This document shows, piece after piece, positions 25,411 through 34,825 of a DNA stretch of 64,000 nt. Each line of letters begins with the position of its first letter. Positions within the stretch are counted from its first letter, which is position 1. Below the pieces are notes generated by a model. It saw only the letters and a list, made by a program, of their open reading frames with translations, was not told the origin of the DNA and did no database searches. Source of the DNA: Paenalkalicoccus suaedae. Its GTDB lineage: Bacteria; Bacillota; Bacilli; Bacillales; Salisediminibacteriaceae. Both the position numbers and the translations under genes were made by a program. The stretch spans positions 868,001 to 932,000 of the forward strand of contig NZ_CP041372.2 in assembly GCF_006965545.2 (NCBI RefSeq), given 5' to 3'.

Positions 25411-27759
25411 TTAGCTATTTTGCGAAAGTACATACAAGAACGCCGCAAATTGTGCACGGGAAACAGAAAGGTCTGTACCGAACTCCGTTGCTGAAATACC
25501 GTTTGTAATACCTGCTTGACTTAGCGCTGCAATCTCTTCTTCAAATTGACCGCCATCGTTAAAGCCTGATTCACCGTCACTTTGAAGCGCGAATGCGCGA
25601 GCTAGCACGGCTGCTGTTTCGCCTCGAGTAATAGCTTGCTCTGGGTGGAAGCGACCGCGATCATCACCTAGGAAGATGCCTGCCGAGTAGGTTGCGGAGA
25701 TCGCCGGTAGGTGCTGATGATAGGTATCGACATCCGTAAATCCATGCTCGCCTTCAGGTAAATCAAGGTAGTTTGATAAAAGAATCGCGACCTCCGCGCG
25801 AGAAATAGATGCCTCTGGACGGAAAGTGCCGTCTGGGTAGCCATTAATAACGCCTTGATCAGCTAATGTTGTAATCGCATGATAGGCAAAGCTCTCTGAC
25901 GTTAAGTCAGAGAAGGTTGGCGATGGAACGCCTGGCTCTGAAGCGTCACTTGTCATAAACGTAAACTCGCGTTCCCCTTGATGAGTGATGCCAGGGAATA
26001 GATCAACAAAGGATGCGCCAGCAGCCTCAGTTGAGAACGTTAGTGGTGTGCCTTCTACACCAGTTAATGTCCAATTGTTTGTAGGCTCAGCCGCAACTTG
26101 ACCGAATTCATCTAGGTAAGCCATGATTGCGTCACGGTTTAGCACATTTGTGCGGACGATGATATCGTCATTTAGATCAAGCTCGACGTGACCACCGCTA
26201 CCGCCTGCACGATAGTTATTTAGTGCAATCGCAAAGTCTTGATCGGAGGCTACTGCTTCGCCCGCGTAGCGAAGATTTTCAATTCTTTCGCCTTCTGGCT
26301 TCGTCAGATTAATCTCGTACGTAACTCCATCAATGACATCAAAATCAAAGCCTGGGAAGTTAGACGATACAAGTGGCTGAGCAACACCGTTTGGCTCAAT
26401 TTGATTAAAGTTACGAGCGCTCACTTCTAACCAGTTTTTAAGTTGATCCCCGTTAATTTTTGCGACTTGAATAGTGTTTGGGAATCGATAGACAGCACTC
26501 ATATCAGCACGTGTTAACGTTTCGTTTGCTGCAATGTTAACAGAGGTACTAAAAGGTGCAGCTGCTGAGAGGACAGGTAGGTTTTCGTATTCCGTTCCCT
26601 CGAGCTCACGTTTTGCGTACCAAGTTTGTGCATCATTAATAATTTGCGTTAAAGGAGAATCCGTTACGCGTGCAAAGAATCCTGTGATTGGTGTCTCAAA
26701 CTGACCCACCTCTTCTTGATAAAACGAAATAACTTCTTCATGAGTCTCTTGAGCTACTTCAATCACTTCTTGAGACGGCTCTAAGCCTTGCGTAGAGTGA
26801 ATGGCTACGTCTGAATTAGCCACGCCCCATTCCCCATTTTCAAACGTAAGGTCGAAATCAATGGTACCTGCCTTTGTGCCATAGCGGTTAGGCATGACTG
26901 CTGGTACGCCAAAGATATGTCCACTCTCGTTGTCAATTCCTTCTGTGTTATCGAAGCGGCTACCCCCTGGGAAGTCCGCGTGCTGGTGTCCTAACACTAA
27001 TGCGTCAATTCCTTCGACCTGTGCAAGGACATAGGCAGCATTGTCGCCACCAGTAGTAAATTCCGCGTCAATTCCTGTGTGGGCATTTGCGACGATAATA
27101 TCCGCCCCAGCTTCCTTCATCTCCGGAATGAGTAGCTCAGCTTCCTCAACCATATCCGTGATGTACTGCACACCATCTAAGTAAAATCCGTCAAACTGCA
27201 TGGAGCCTGGAGGTGTTAGACCCATGACGCCTACAGTAAGCTCCTCCTCAGCACCTATGTCATAGCTGAATAGCTCGTAAGGCGTGTAAGCGCGCTCGTC
27301 TGTAGCTTCGTCGTAAACATTTGCTGCCAATATAGGGAATTCAGCAACTTCAATTGTATTGGCTAGAAAATCGAGTCCAAAGTTGAATTCATGGTTACCC
27401 ACTACGGATACATCCACGCCGAGTACTTCCATCGCGCGGACGACCGCTGGCTTTTGGCCAGGCTCAATTGGGTTTGTGACAGCTTCATATTCTGCTAGAT
27501 CACTACCTTGAATGAAGTCGCCGTTATCCACAAATAACGTTTGCTCTCTTGTTTCTTGAAGCTGTTTAACTAACGTATGTAAGGTTGCAATACCATGCTC
27601 TGTGTATTCATTTGTTCGATAGTCATAGGGCATGATGTAGCCGTGCAAATCGGCAGATGTGATAAGAGAAAACGAGTGTGTCTCTTCTTCCTCGGCGTGC
27701 ACCTGTTGCGTGAGAAGGAAAAGTGTTGCAGCTGATAAACCAATCCATTTTTTATTCAT
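25411..27759 (-). CDS. Surface 5'-nucleotidase / 2',3'-cyclic nucleotide phosphodiesterase with SLH domains
   Basis: A secreted metallophosphoesterase of 782 residues. Signal peptide 1-22 (ends QVHA). The metallophosphatase domain (about 28-340) has DLHGYIMPYD, GDFIQGS, GNHEFNFG and the late VLGHQHAD. A 5'-nucleotidase C-terminal domain (about 360-560) binds substrate. Three SLH modules follow (about 615-782; FSDLTSESFAYHAI, FTDVDTYHQHLPAI, FNDGGQFEEEIAAL), which usually tether proteins to the secondary wall polymer. It probably salvages phosphate and nucleosides from outside nucleotides, which fits the purine uptake genes further on. The gene is monocistronic; block B begins about 65 bases after its stop. 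Confidence 0.93.
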   Translation of the reverse strand: MNKKWIGLSAATLFLLTQQVHAEEEETHSFSLITSADLHGYIMPYDYRTNEYTEHGIATLHTLVKQLQETREQTLFVDNGDFIQGSDLAEYEAVTNPIEPGQKPAVVRAMEVLGVDVSVVGNHEFNFGLDFLANTIEVAEFPILAANVYDEATDERAYTPYELFSYDIGAEEELTVGVMGLTPPGSMQFDGFYLDGVQYITDMVEEAELLIPEMKEAGADIIVANAHTGIDAEFTTGGDNAAYVLAQVEGIDALVLGHQHADFPGGSRFDNTEGIDNESGHIFGVPAVMPNRYGTKAGTIDFDLTFENGEWGVANSDVAIHSTQGLEPSQEVIEVAQETHEEVISFYQEEVGQFETPITGFFARVTDSPLTQIINDAQTWYAKRELEGTEYENLPVLSAAAPFSTSVNIAANETLTRADMSAVYRFPNTIQVAKINGDQLKNWLEVSARNFNQIEPNGVAQPLVSSNFPGFDFDVIDGVTYEINLTKPEGERIENLRYAGEAVASDQDFAIALNNYRAGGSGGHVELDLNDDIIVRTNVLNRDAIMAYLDEFGQVAAEPTNNWTLTGVEGTPLTFSTEAAGASFVDLFPGITHQGEREFTFMTSDASEPGVPSPTFSDLTSESFAYHAITTLADQGVINGYPDGTFRPEASISRAEVAILLSNYLDLPEGEHGFTDVDTYHQHLPAISATYSAGIFLGDDRGRFHPEQAITRGETAAVLARAFALQSDGESGFNDGGQFEEEIAALSQAGITNGISATEFGTDLSVSRAQFAAFLYVLSQNS

Positions 27760-27879
27760 TTCGACCTCCGTAATATTTTAAGATAACTCTAGTGTAAACT
27801 AGTAGCCCAACTAAAAAAAGGGATGAAAGCGATTTTAGGTGGAAAGATGCAGAAGGTTTTGAATAAAGGAGGAGGTTGC

Positions 27880-27948
27880 ATGTTGGAAAATGATACCAAT
27901 AGAGAAGTGTGTCGCAAATTAATAGAAGGAAGGTGGAATTTTAGATAA
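27880..27948 (+). CDS. Possible 22-residue peptide
   Basis: An ATG with an almost perfect ribosome site (AAAGGAGGAGG, 5-6 bases upstream) opens a 23-codon frame: MLENDTNREVCRKLIEGRWN then FR. Its stop touches a strong terminator. The combination of strong initiation site and immediate terminator is what a real small gene looks like, but there is no family match and length is too short for statistics. It lies between divergent neighbours. Confidence 0.35.
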   Translation: MLENDTNREVCRKLIEGRWNFR

Positions 27949-27999
27949 AAAAAGCATCGGAGATCTTCACAACGTTCATGAAGATCTCCGATGCTTTTT
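27949..27999. terminator. Long bidirectional terminator
   Basis: AAAAAGCATCGGAGATCTTCA pairs over about 20 bp with its complement at 27979-27999. It ends the minus-strand TraB gene and the possible small plus-strand ORF. Confidence 0.88.
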
Positions 28000-28006
28000 A
28001 TGTGTC

Positions 28007-29173
28007 TTATAGGTTCTGGAAGAAGGTGCGAATAACATCGGCGCCTCCAATAAAGGTACCTAATGTACTACCGATATTCGTTAAGATTACTACTAATAAA
28101 ATACGAGTGACCTTGTTTTGCCAAAAGCCTTTGAATGACTGTACATCGTCTGACAAAGCTTCTAAATCGCCAACGCTAGGCTTTTTTAACGCTGCTTGCA
28201 CGATTCCGGAGAACCAACCAGCGGCCATAAGGGGATTTAAGCTACTAATTGGTGCGACTATAAAAGCAGTTATGATAGCAAGCGGGTGTCCAAAAGCAAT
28301 GGCTGCTCCAAGAGCCGCAAAGGACCCGTTCCACAATAGCCAGCTTATCGTCTGATCCCAGCCTGCAGCAGGGTTGTTCATAAATGTATAGGCAATGATC
28401 GAAATAATAAGTAGTGGAATCGCCCAACCAATTACTTTAGGTACAATTGACTTTGGTGGACGAGAATCAAGCTCTTGCATATTCTGCTCATTGTGAATTT
28501 CTTTTAAGATCCCAGGTATATGAGCTGCACCTAACACGGCAACGATTTTGTTGCCCGGCGCATCCTTGATTTTTTGAGCTAAATACTGATCACGCTCATC
28601 AATTAGCGGAGTTTTAAGCTTTGGGAATGCCTTTGAGAACTCATTCATCGCAGCGTTTAGTGTGTCCTGCTGCTTCATACGCTCAAGCTCCTCTTCTGAA
28701 ATGCTCTCCTGAACAAGGACACTTCCAAAGACTTGCGTCATGAGCTTCGCCTTCCCCATAAAGCCGACATTGCCCCAAATTCGCGCAAACGTCGTTTGTA
28801 TATTCCGATCAGCGAGCACAAGCTCTGCATCGTGCTCCTTCGCTGACTCAATGCCTTGGATCATCTCCTGACCAGGCTTAATGCCAAACTGCTTTGCCAT
28901 CCGATTTTGGAAGGATGAAATCGCCAAGTTCATAAAGAGTAGCGTCGCCTTTTTTTCGCGAATGACTTTAAAAATATTCATGTTGCGCCATTTATCATTC
29001 TCCATCACCGATTGATAGCGTTGCTCATCAAGCTCAACTGCGACGGTGTCTGGCTTCTCGCGCTCAATAACTTCCTTTACTTGCTCAGCGCTTTGCTTCG
29101 ATACGTGGGCAGTACCAATTAAAATGTACTCCTTCTCACCTATCGTTATACGGGTCACATTTTCTTCTGTCAT
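28007..29173 (-). CDS. TraB-domain membrane protein
   Basis: The N-terminal TraB/PrgY-like domain (about 8-235) has LIGTAHVSKQS, the acidic VAVELDEQRY and a later VAVLGAAHIPGI; these His and Glu residues form the presumed metal or peptidase-like site of the TraB/TIKI fold. The C-terminal third has four or five hydrophobic helices (about 255-388). In enterococci such proteins restrain pheromone activity; in Bacillus their role is unknown. ATG 29173 is preferred to 29197 and 29188 because GAGG lies about 9 bases before it and the conserved domain starts right after. 388 aa. Single gene. Confidence 0.85.
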   Translation of the reverse strand: MTEENVTRITIGEKEYILIGTAHVSKQSAEQVKEVIEREKPDTVAVELDEQRYQSVMENDKWRNMNIFKVIREKKATLLFMNLAISSFQNRMAKQFGIKPGQEMIQGIESAKEHDAELVLADRNIQTTFARIWGNVGFMGKAKLMTQVFGSVLVQESISEEELERMKQQDTLNAAMNEFSKAFPKLKTPLIDERDQYLAQKIKDAPGNKIVAVLGAAHIPGILKEIHNEQNMQELDSRPPKSIVPKVIGWAIPLLIISIIAYTFMNNPAAGWDQTISWLLWNGSFAALGAAIAFGHPLAIITAFIVAPISSLNPLMAAGWFSGIVQAALKKPSVGDLEALSDDVQSFKGFWQNKVTRILLVVILTNIGSTLGTFIGGADVIRTFFQNL

Positions 29174-29362
29174 GTATAGAAACCTCATTTCATCCATTCA
29201 TGTATACACATGTTTCTATATTGAATGATGTAGAGAGGAAATTCAAGAGAATGTTAAGAAGCTTTGCACGAAAAGGTGGAAAATTGTGACCATTTAGTCA
29301 TACCTTTTAAAACACCGACGTGATAGAATAAGAGAAAGGGATTTCACAAAGAGGTGATGGCA

Positions 29363-29968
29363 ATGAAACTGTGGTTACAAAGAGTAGTAGTTGTACTAGT
29401 AACGATTCTTACATTAGGCTTTTACGTACCTTCCTTTGCAGATGAAGATGCATCTGCCATGGAGGGGGAGTCCTCGGGTGGGGGCAATGATCAACAAACC
29501 GATCAATACGATACAAGCAATGAGTTTGCTCATTTAGATAGTGAGGAAACCCTGTGGTCCATAGATGAGTACGTCGACGAAATGACAACTCTTGCTCGCG
29601 AGCAAACATTCGCGAAGCTCGGTCCTAAAATTGTTGATCGCGTGGAAGACGAAATCCTAACGGAAATTTTGCCACAGATTGAAGATGTTATCACAACTCT
29701 TTATGAACAAGCGGACGATGATTTAATTCCGAATTACACCATTACGGAAGCAACAAGCTCTGGCTACGGAGAGAAGATCTTTCATATTTATGATCAACAC
29801 GCCGAAAAAGACGTCATTCGTTTTCACGTGAGACGAGACATGAAGCCGAAGCAAGGCTACTGGTTTAATTTTCACTATCATCTAAGCGACGATGGCTTTG
29901 AAGAACATCACCCAATAGGTGAAGTCTACTGGGATAAAAATACGCCACCGAAGTGGATGGCAAATTAA
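29363..29968 (+). CDS. ypjP: YpjP-like secreted protein
   Basis: A short exported protein of 201 residues: N-terminal hydrophobic segment (MKLWLQRVVVVLVTILTLGF), an acidic, Ser/Gly-rich linker, then a conserved part around FAKLGPKIVDRVEDEIL and YHLSDDGFEEHHPIGEVYWD that matches YpjP of B. subtilis as I remember it. Function unknown; the C-terminus is rich in His, Asp and Trp. The ATG at 29363 is used because the family starts MKLW and GAGGTG lies 6-8 bases before it; GTG 29354 is a less likely start. Confidence 0.8.
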   Translation: MKLWLQRVVVVLVTILTLGFYVPSFADEDASAMEGESSGGGNDQQTDQYDTSNEFAHLDSEETLWSIDEYVDEMTTLAREQTFAKLGPKIVDRVEDEILTEILPQIEDVITTLYEQADDDLIPNYTITEATSSGYGEKIFHIYDQHAEKDVIRFHVRRDMKPKQGYWFNFHYHLSDDGFEEHHPIGEVYWDKNTPPKWMAN

Positions 29969-29977
29969 CATCATAAT

Positions 29978-30017
29978 GGCTGCTCCAAGAGACTCCTCTT
30001 GCATAGCAGCCTTTTTT
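29978..30017 (+). terminator. Terminator of ypjP
   Basis: GGCTGCT pairs with AGCAGCC, with an inner CAAGAG/CTCTTG stem, followed by six T. Confidence 0.85.
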
Positions 30018-30049
30018 GTTCGATCATCTTACATTTATTACATAGTTAA

Positions 30050-30720
30050 ACCCAAGGCCCTTCGATTCTCCTGCGCTCCCAGCTGGCGCTTTCCTTAGAG
30101 GCTAGGCGGGCTTTTCAATCGGCCAAACCAAAGACCGGTCGAAAGGATTGTAGCTGCGCGATAGTGCCCCTCTAGGAGATGTCAGCTCTTGCTCCGAAGA
30201 ATCGAAGGAACGGTTCTTTACTTGTACAAAAACTTTTTCCATTACATTATTAGGCGATAGATCTTTGCCTAGCTTTAAGAGCACCTCTTGCTTACGGTAC
30301 ATTTCTCTTGTGTATGGTACATAAATTTTTTATACGGTACATTAATCTCAAATACGGTACATAAATTTCGTATACGGTACATTCTTTCTCCACACGGTAC
30401 ATAAAAGCTTTAATTACCTAAAAGGCACTTAACTTAATCCAAAAAACTATAAAAAAGAGCCTCTCTATCAAGGAAAGACTCTAATCTTTTTCACTTTTTA
30501 AATCAAACTGAGAGCTGGCAGACCCGAAGGACATGCGGAGACAGTCCATAGGGGAAAGAGGTTTCCCGGATCTCACAGGAGGCGCTTAGGGTAAGGCGGC
30601 AGCCGCGCCCTGCCGACGAGGAAGCTCAAAGACCGGCCCTATGGATGTCGGAGAGTGTCTGGCGGGCTGACAGCTCGGAGAGCTGATTTAAACTAGTTAG
30701 AACTTGATCAATTTAATTAA
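30050..30720 (+). repeat. Composite intergenic repeat, intact copy
   Basis: Four parts follow each other. (1) Palindromic block B, 30055-30222, with outer arms CCTTCGATTCT and AGAATCGAAGG. (2) Spacer with TTACATTATTAGGCGATAG and AGAGCACCTCTTG. (3) Six units of exactly 20 bp at 30294, 30314, 30334, 30354, 30374 and 30394, core ACGGTACAT. (4) A hairpin (GAGCCTCTC with GGAAAGACTC) and palindromic block A, 30510-30715, ending in ACTAGTTAGAACTTGATCAA. The same order occurs at 58920-59550, and reversed at 22970-25345. It fills the whole gap between ypjP and the GrpB gene. Confidence 0.85.
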
Positions 30721-30744
30721 AAACAGAAAGGAAGAAACCAACAA

Positions 30745-31257
30745 ATGAGAAAAGTAATCGTTACTCCTTATAACAAACAATGGACAGAAGAATTCAGCAA
30801 AGAAGCAAAAGCATTACACCAAGCACTAGGACAAAATGTCACTCATATTCACCACATCGGAAGTACGTCCGTTGACGGACTATCAGCAAAGCCTATCATT
30901 GATTTTCTAATAGAAGTAAAGGATGTAGAGGAAGTGGATCGCTATAACACAGCAATGAGCGAGTTGAACTATATCGCTAGAGGAGAGAACGGCATCCCGA
31001 ATAGACGCTTTTTTATGAAGGGCGAAATGGATCGCACGCACCATGTTCACGTATTTGAAGAAGGCAGCGAGCACGTAGAGAGACACCTCGCCTTTCGCGA
31101 TTATCTAAGAGAATTTCATGAAGTGAAACGCGCGTATGGCACCCTCAAAGAACAGCTTGCTGCACTCTATCCAGATGATATCGAAGCATATATTAATGGG
31201 AAAGCATCCTTTGTGATCGCAACGGAAAAGCAAGCGCTTGAGTGGTACAGGCGTTAA
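30745..31257 (+). CDS. GrpB family protein (UPF0157)
   Basis: A nucleotidyltransferase-fold protein of 170 residues with the family core HIHHIGSTSVDGLSAKPIIDFLIEV near the N-terminus (G-S-T-S then a D of the metal site) and HVHVFEEGSEHVERHLAFRDYLR in the middle. GrpB was first noted fused to dephospho-CoA kinase; its substrate is not settled. AGAAAGGAAGAAACC precedes the ATG. It lies directly behind the composite repeat. Confidence 0.9.
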   Translation: MRKVIVTPYNKQWTEEFSKEAKALHQALGQNVTHIHHIGSTSVDGLSAKPIIDFLIEVKDVEEVDRYNTAMSELNYIARGENGIPNRRFFMKGEMDRTHHVHVFEEGSEHVERHLAFRDYLREFHEVKRAYGTLKEQLAALYPDDIEAYINGKASFVIATEKQALEWYRR

Positions 31258-31350
31258 ATTCGTCAAAAAATCGACAAGCGTTAAGGATGATAGCAGGACT
31301 TTTATGACGTATAATGATAGTACTATGTAAATTCGGAGGGATGATCTTTT

Positions 31351-33069
31351 ATGGCGAAGCAGCTCAAGCAACTTGCACGCGAGGATTCGCGAAATCGCTA
31401 TACGCTGCTGTTCGTCTCGATGCTAATTGGACTTACGATTATTGCCCAAGCGTATTTTATTGTGGCAATCGTGGATACGATTTTTCTAGAACAAGGAGCA
31501 GTACAAGATGTGGCCATGCTATTCATTGGTTTACTTGTCGCGCTTCTTTTACGTGCATTGCTTCAGTTTGTGAATAATATCACAGGTGAAAAAATGGCTA
31601 GAAAAGCAAAGCGATCGTTACGGGAACAGCTCGTACAAAAGTACACAAAGAACCCATTACAGGCATCCTTAAAAGGACAGTCAGGGTCTAAAGTTAGCGT
31701 ATTGCTCGACTCAGTCGATGAGGTCGATCCATACTTTAGTCAATACTATCCCATTATGATGCAGTCCTCCTTAGTGCCACTCTTTTTACTCGGAGCAATC
31801 CTCTATATGGACTGGCTATCAGGACTCATCCTTATCTTTACAGCGCCGTTTATCCCTGTCGTCATGGCGATTATCGGTCGAAATACACAAGCAAAATCAG
31901 ATGAGCAAATGGAGAAGCTTAACGCCTTTTCAGGCAAGTTTTTAGACGTACTTCAAGGGTTGCCGACGTTAAAACTATTCGGACAAGGTAAAAAGCAACA
32001 GCAGGATATTGAATACAGCAGTTTACAATATAGAGACACAACGATGAGTGTGCTTAAAATCGCCTTCTTGTCTTCACTCATGCTCGAATTTATCAGCATG
32101 CTGAGCATCGCTCTTGTGGCCCTCGAAGTAGGATTAAGACTCGTTATTTACGATTCCATCACGTTTTTTGCAGCCTTTTTTGTGCTCATACTCGTACCAG
32201 AATTCTTCGCATCCTTAAAGGATATGAGCAGTGGCTTCCACGCAGGTAGAGGAGGAATGGCCGCATATAAGCGAATAGAAGCAGAGCTCGATCAAGAGGA
32301 GCAGCCTGTTACATTCGGTCAGGCACAGCGCGCGTCAGGAGCACCTGCTATTAGCCTTCAAAACCTAACGTTTGCCTATGACGAACGATTTACACTAGGA
32401 CCAATCACAGCAGACATCAACGCTCGTGAACGAATCGCGATAGTCGGTCAAACCGGGTCCGGCAAGTCAACGCTACTCGCAGCTATCACTGGCATGGTCC
32501 CACTTACAGACGGTGCGGTGCATGTCAACGGCACGCCACTCACGGACCTCGCCGAGCACGAGTGGTTCAGCGGATTAAGCTACATCTCGCAACGACCGTA
32601 TCTCTTCTCAGGCACCTTACGAGAGAATATCTCTATGGGCTTGGGTAAAAGTGAGCAAGAACTCCTGCAAGCCGTTAAAAAAGCTGGTTTAGAGGATGTA
32701 GTAACTGAGCTTTCTGAGGGGCTAGACACCAAGATAGGAGAAGGGGCAAGAGCGTTGTCAGGTGGGGAAAAACAGCGAGTTGCACTCGCCAGAGCCTTTC
32801 TTAAGAAGCCTGATTTCATTCTATTTGACGAGCCTACAGTTGGATTAGATGTCAAAACCGAGCGTATTTTACAGCGTTCTATTCAGGAGCTCTCCGAAGG
32901 CGCAACAGTGATAACCGTTGCTCACCGTCTACACACGATTAAAGAAGCAGACCGCATTGTTTATTTAGAGAGCGGTCAAGTGACAGGCATCGGCCGACAT
33001 GAGGAACTCTTACACGACTCACCAACTTATCAGGCAATGTTCCGTGCACATGGAGGTGACGCATCATGA
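31351..33069 (+). CDS. cydD: Thiol reductant ABC exporter, CydD subunit
   Basis: An ABC half-transporter of 572 residues: six membrane helices (about 15-290) and an ATPase domain (about 330-570) with Walker A GQTGSGKST, signature ALSGGEKQR, Walker B FILFDEPTVGLD and a switch His in VAHRLHTI. With CydC it exports cysteine or glutathione-like thiols and is needed for assembly of cytochrome bd. Stop and next start overlap (CATGA). In B. subtilis cydCD follows cydAB; here no oxidase gene is adjacent, so cydAB must be elsewhere. Confidence 0.9.
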   Translation: MAKQLKQLAREDSRNRYTLLFVSMLIGLTIIAQAYFIVAIVDTIFLEQGAVQDVAMLFIGLLVALLLRALLQFVNNITGEKMARKAKRSLREQLVQKYTKNPLQASLKGQSGSKVSVLLDSVDEVDPYFSQYYPIMMQSSLVPLFLLGAILYMDWLSGLILIFTAPFIPVVMAIIGRNTQAKSDEQMEKLNAFSGKFLDVLQGLPTLKLFGQGKKQQQDIEYSSLQYRDTTMSVLKIAFLSSLMLEFISMLSIALVALEVGLRLVIYDSITFFAAFFVLILVPEFFASLKDMSSGFHAGRGGMAAYKRIEAELDQEEQPVTFGQAQRASGAPAISLQNLTFAYDERFTLGPITADINARERIAIVGQTGSGKSTLLAAITGMVPLTDGAVHVNGTPLTDLAEHEWFSGLSYISQRPYLFSGTLRENISMGLGKSEQELLQAVKKAGLEDVVTELSEGLDTKIGEGARALSGGEKQRVALARAFLKKPDFILFDEPTVGLDVKTERILQRSIQELSEGATVITVAHRLHTIKEADRIVYLESGQVTGIGRHEELLHDSPTYQAMFRAHGGDAS

Positions 33070-34757
33070 TCTCTTTATCCAAAATGGTATTAAAGGAACG
33101 GCGGGATGTCTTTTTATCGATTCTGCTCGGCTTTTTAGCAGGGGCTGGTGCAGTTAGTTTATTTGCAAACAGTGGCTATTTAATTTCAGTAGCGGCCATT
33201 TCGCCTCCATTCTTTATCATCACGATCAGTATTGCACTCCTCCAGCTATTTAGTGCTACACGAGCATTGAGTCGTTATGGTGAAAGACTTGTATCGCACC
33301 GAGCAACGTTTACGATGTTAAGCAATATTCGCGTCCATTTCTTTAGCCGTATTGAACCGTTAGCATCAAGTTTGTCGCAACGCTTTCGAAGCGGGGACTT
33401 ACTAGCACGTATTGTTGGAGACGTAGAAAGCTTACAAAATTACTTCCTTCGCGTTTGGTATCCACCAGTCGTGATGGTGACAATCTTTTTAGGAACGACA
33501 TTCTTCTTGTCGTTTTTCTCGTGGCAGATTGCTGTCATTGTTGTGATTGGAGTAGCGATTACAGGTGGAGTGATTCCGGCTATCTTTTCGATCAGACAAC
33601 GACGAGTCGCATCTACAATTCGCAAAGAGCGAGGTCATTTATCAACAGAAGCAACGGAGCTTTTATATGGCTATCGTGACTTGAAGTTACATCAAAGGCT
33701 AGAACAAAAAGAAAAAGAGCTATTGGAACAATCCGATGTGTACGTATCAGAACAGGGTGTCCAAGGAGCAAGACGCGTCTTTAACGTGTCCTTTAATCAA
33801 AGTGTGACGCTATTAGTCTCTTGGGTCGTGCTATTGATCGGCTCCTTATTAGTCTCAGGTGATCAGCTTGACGGCGTGTTTTTAGCTATGATGGTGATGG
33901 TCTCCCTAACCGTATTTGAGAACGCTGCACCTATGGCTGCCTATCCGTCGTACAAGGAGGACTCGAAACGTGCAACAGAGCGTTTAGAGGAGGTAACCGA
34001 GCTTGAGGGAATGCCGGAAGGAACAGAGAAGCCGACAGCCTTTTCGGTTACACTTGATCACGTTTCGTTTGCCTATGAGAACCGCGCAACACTTAAGGAC
34101 ATCTCTATGCATATCAAAGAGGGAGAGAACGTCGCGATTGTTGGTGCCTCGGGGTCCGGTAAATCGACGTTACTTCAGCTCATCCTTCGAATGATTGCGC
34201 AAGCTAGTGGGCATGTAAAGCTAGGTAACAATGACTTGGTTACGCTAAAAGAGGAGGCGGTGTGGGAGCGCACAAACGCGATTCTTCAAGACCAACACTT
34301 CTTCTTCGGCACGGTTCGAGATAACTTGTTACTAGCTAAATCAGATGTAACAGATGACGGATTAACATCTGTTTTAGCGCAGATGCAGCTCCCGTTCAGT
34401 CTCGACGATACGATACTCGAGCGTGGCGAGAATCTTTCTGGCGGTGAACGCCAGCGCTTAGCCATAGCCCGTGCGCTATTAAGAAAAAACGAGGCACGCC
34501 TCTGGCTATTAGATGAACCTACATCTGCTATAGACGCCGTTACAGAAGCGACTGTGCTAAATCACATCCGTGAAGCCTCTGAGGGAGATACGGTCCTATT
34601 TGTTAGCCACCGCATCCGCGGGTTAGAAACGTGGGACCGCATCGCAGTGATGGATCATGGAAGACTAGTAGAATACGGAACGTACGAGGAGCTTATGCAA
34701 AAACAAGGGTACTTCTATGAATTAAAATCTATCGAAGATTCCTTATTTGGAGTGTAA
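33066..34757 (+). CDS. cydC: Thiol reductant ABC exporter, CydC subunit
   Basis: Partner of CydD, 563 residues: six membrane helices (about 15-300), linker, ATPase (about 330-560) with Walker A GASGSGKST, signature NLSGGERQR, Walker B LWLLDEPTSAID and switch His in FVSHRI. The overlap with cydD (4 bases) indicates coupling and equal amounts. A terminator follows directly. The assignment of C against D rests on order and on the ALSRYGERLVSHRATF motif, which is typical of CydC. Confidence 0.9.
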   Translation: MISLSKMVLKERRDVFLSILLGFLAGAGAVSLFANSGYLISVAAISPPFFIITISIALLQLFSATRALSRYGERLVSHRATFTMLSNIRVHFFSRIEPLASSLSQRFRSGDLLARIVGDVESLQNYFLRVWYPPVVMVTIFLGTTFFLSFFSWQIAVIVVIGVAITGGVIPAIFSIRQRRVASTIRKERGHLSTEATELLYGYRDLKLHQRLEQKEKELLEQSDVYVSEQGVQGARRVFNVSFNQSVTLLVSWVVLLIGSLLVSGDQLDGVFLAMMVMVSLTVFENAAPMAAYPSYKEDSKRATERLEEVTELEGMPEGTEKPTAFSVTLDHVSFAYENRATLKDISMHIKEGENVAIVGASGSGKSTLLQLILRMIAQASGHVKLGNNDLVTLKEEAVWERTNAILQDQHFFFGTVRDNLLLAKSDVTDDGLTSVLAQMQLPFSLDDTILERGENLSGGERQRLAIARALLRKNEARLWLLDEPTSAIDAVTEATVLNHIREASEGDTVLFVSHRIRGLETWDRIAVMDHGRLVEYGTYEELMQKQGYFYELKSIEDSLFGV

Positions 34758-34772
34758 GTTTTTATGAAGGGG

Positions 34773-34803
34773 CCAGACACTGGTTAAGGTGTCTGGTTTT
34801 CTT
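34773..34803 (+). terminator. Terminator of cydDC
   Basis: CCAGACAC pairs with GTGTCTGG, followed by T-rich sequence. Confidence 0.85.
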
Positions 34804-34825
34804 TATGACCAGGGGTGCGTCCATC

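Noticed and set aside
25167-25457. Minus-strand ORF of 96 codons over block B
   Set aside because: It runs through a palindromic repeat and into the end of the nucleotidase gene in another frame; similar frames in other B copies are not conserved.
31351-34757. Two-component multidrug exporter instead of CydDC
   Set aside because: Order, overlap, size and the CydC-type N-terminal motif favour the thiol exporter; a drug exporter pair remains a minor possibility.
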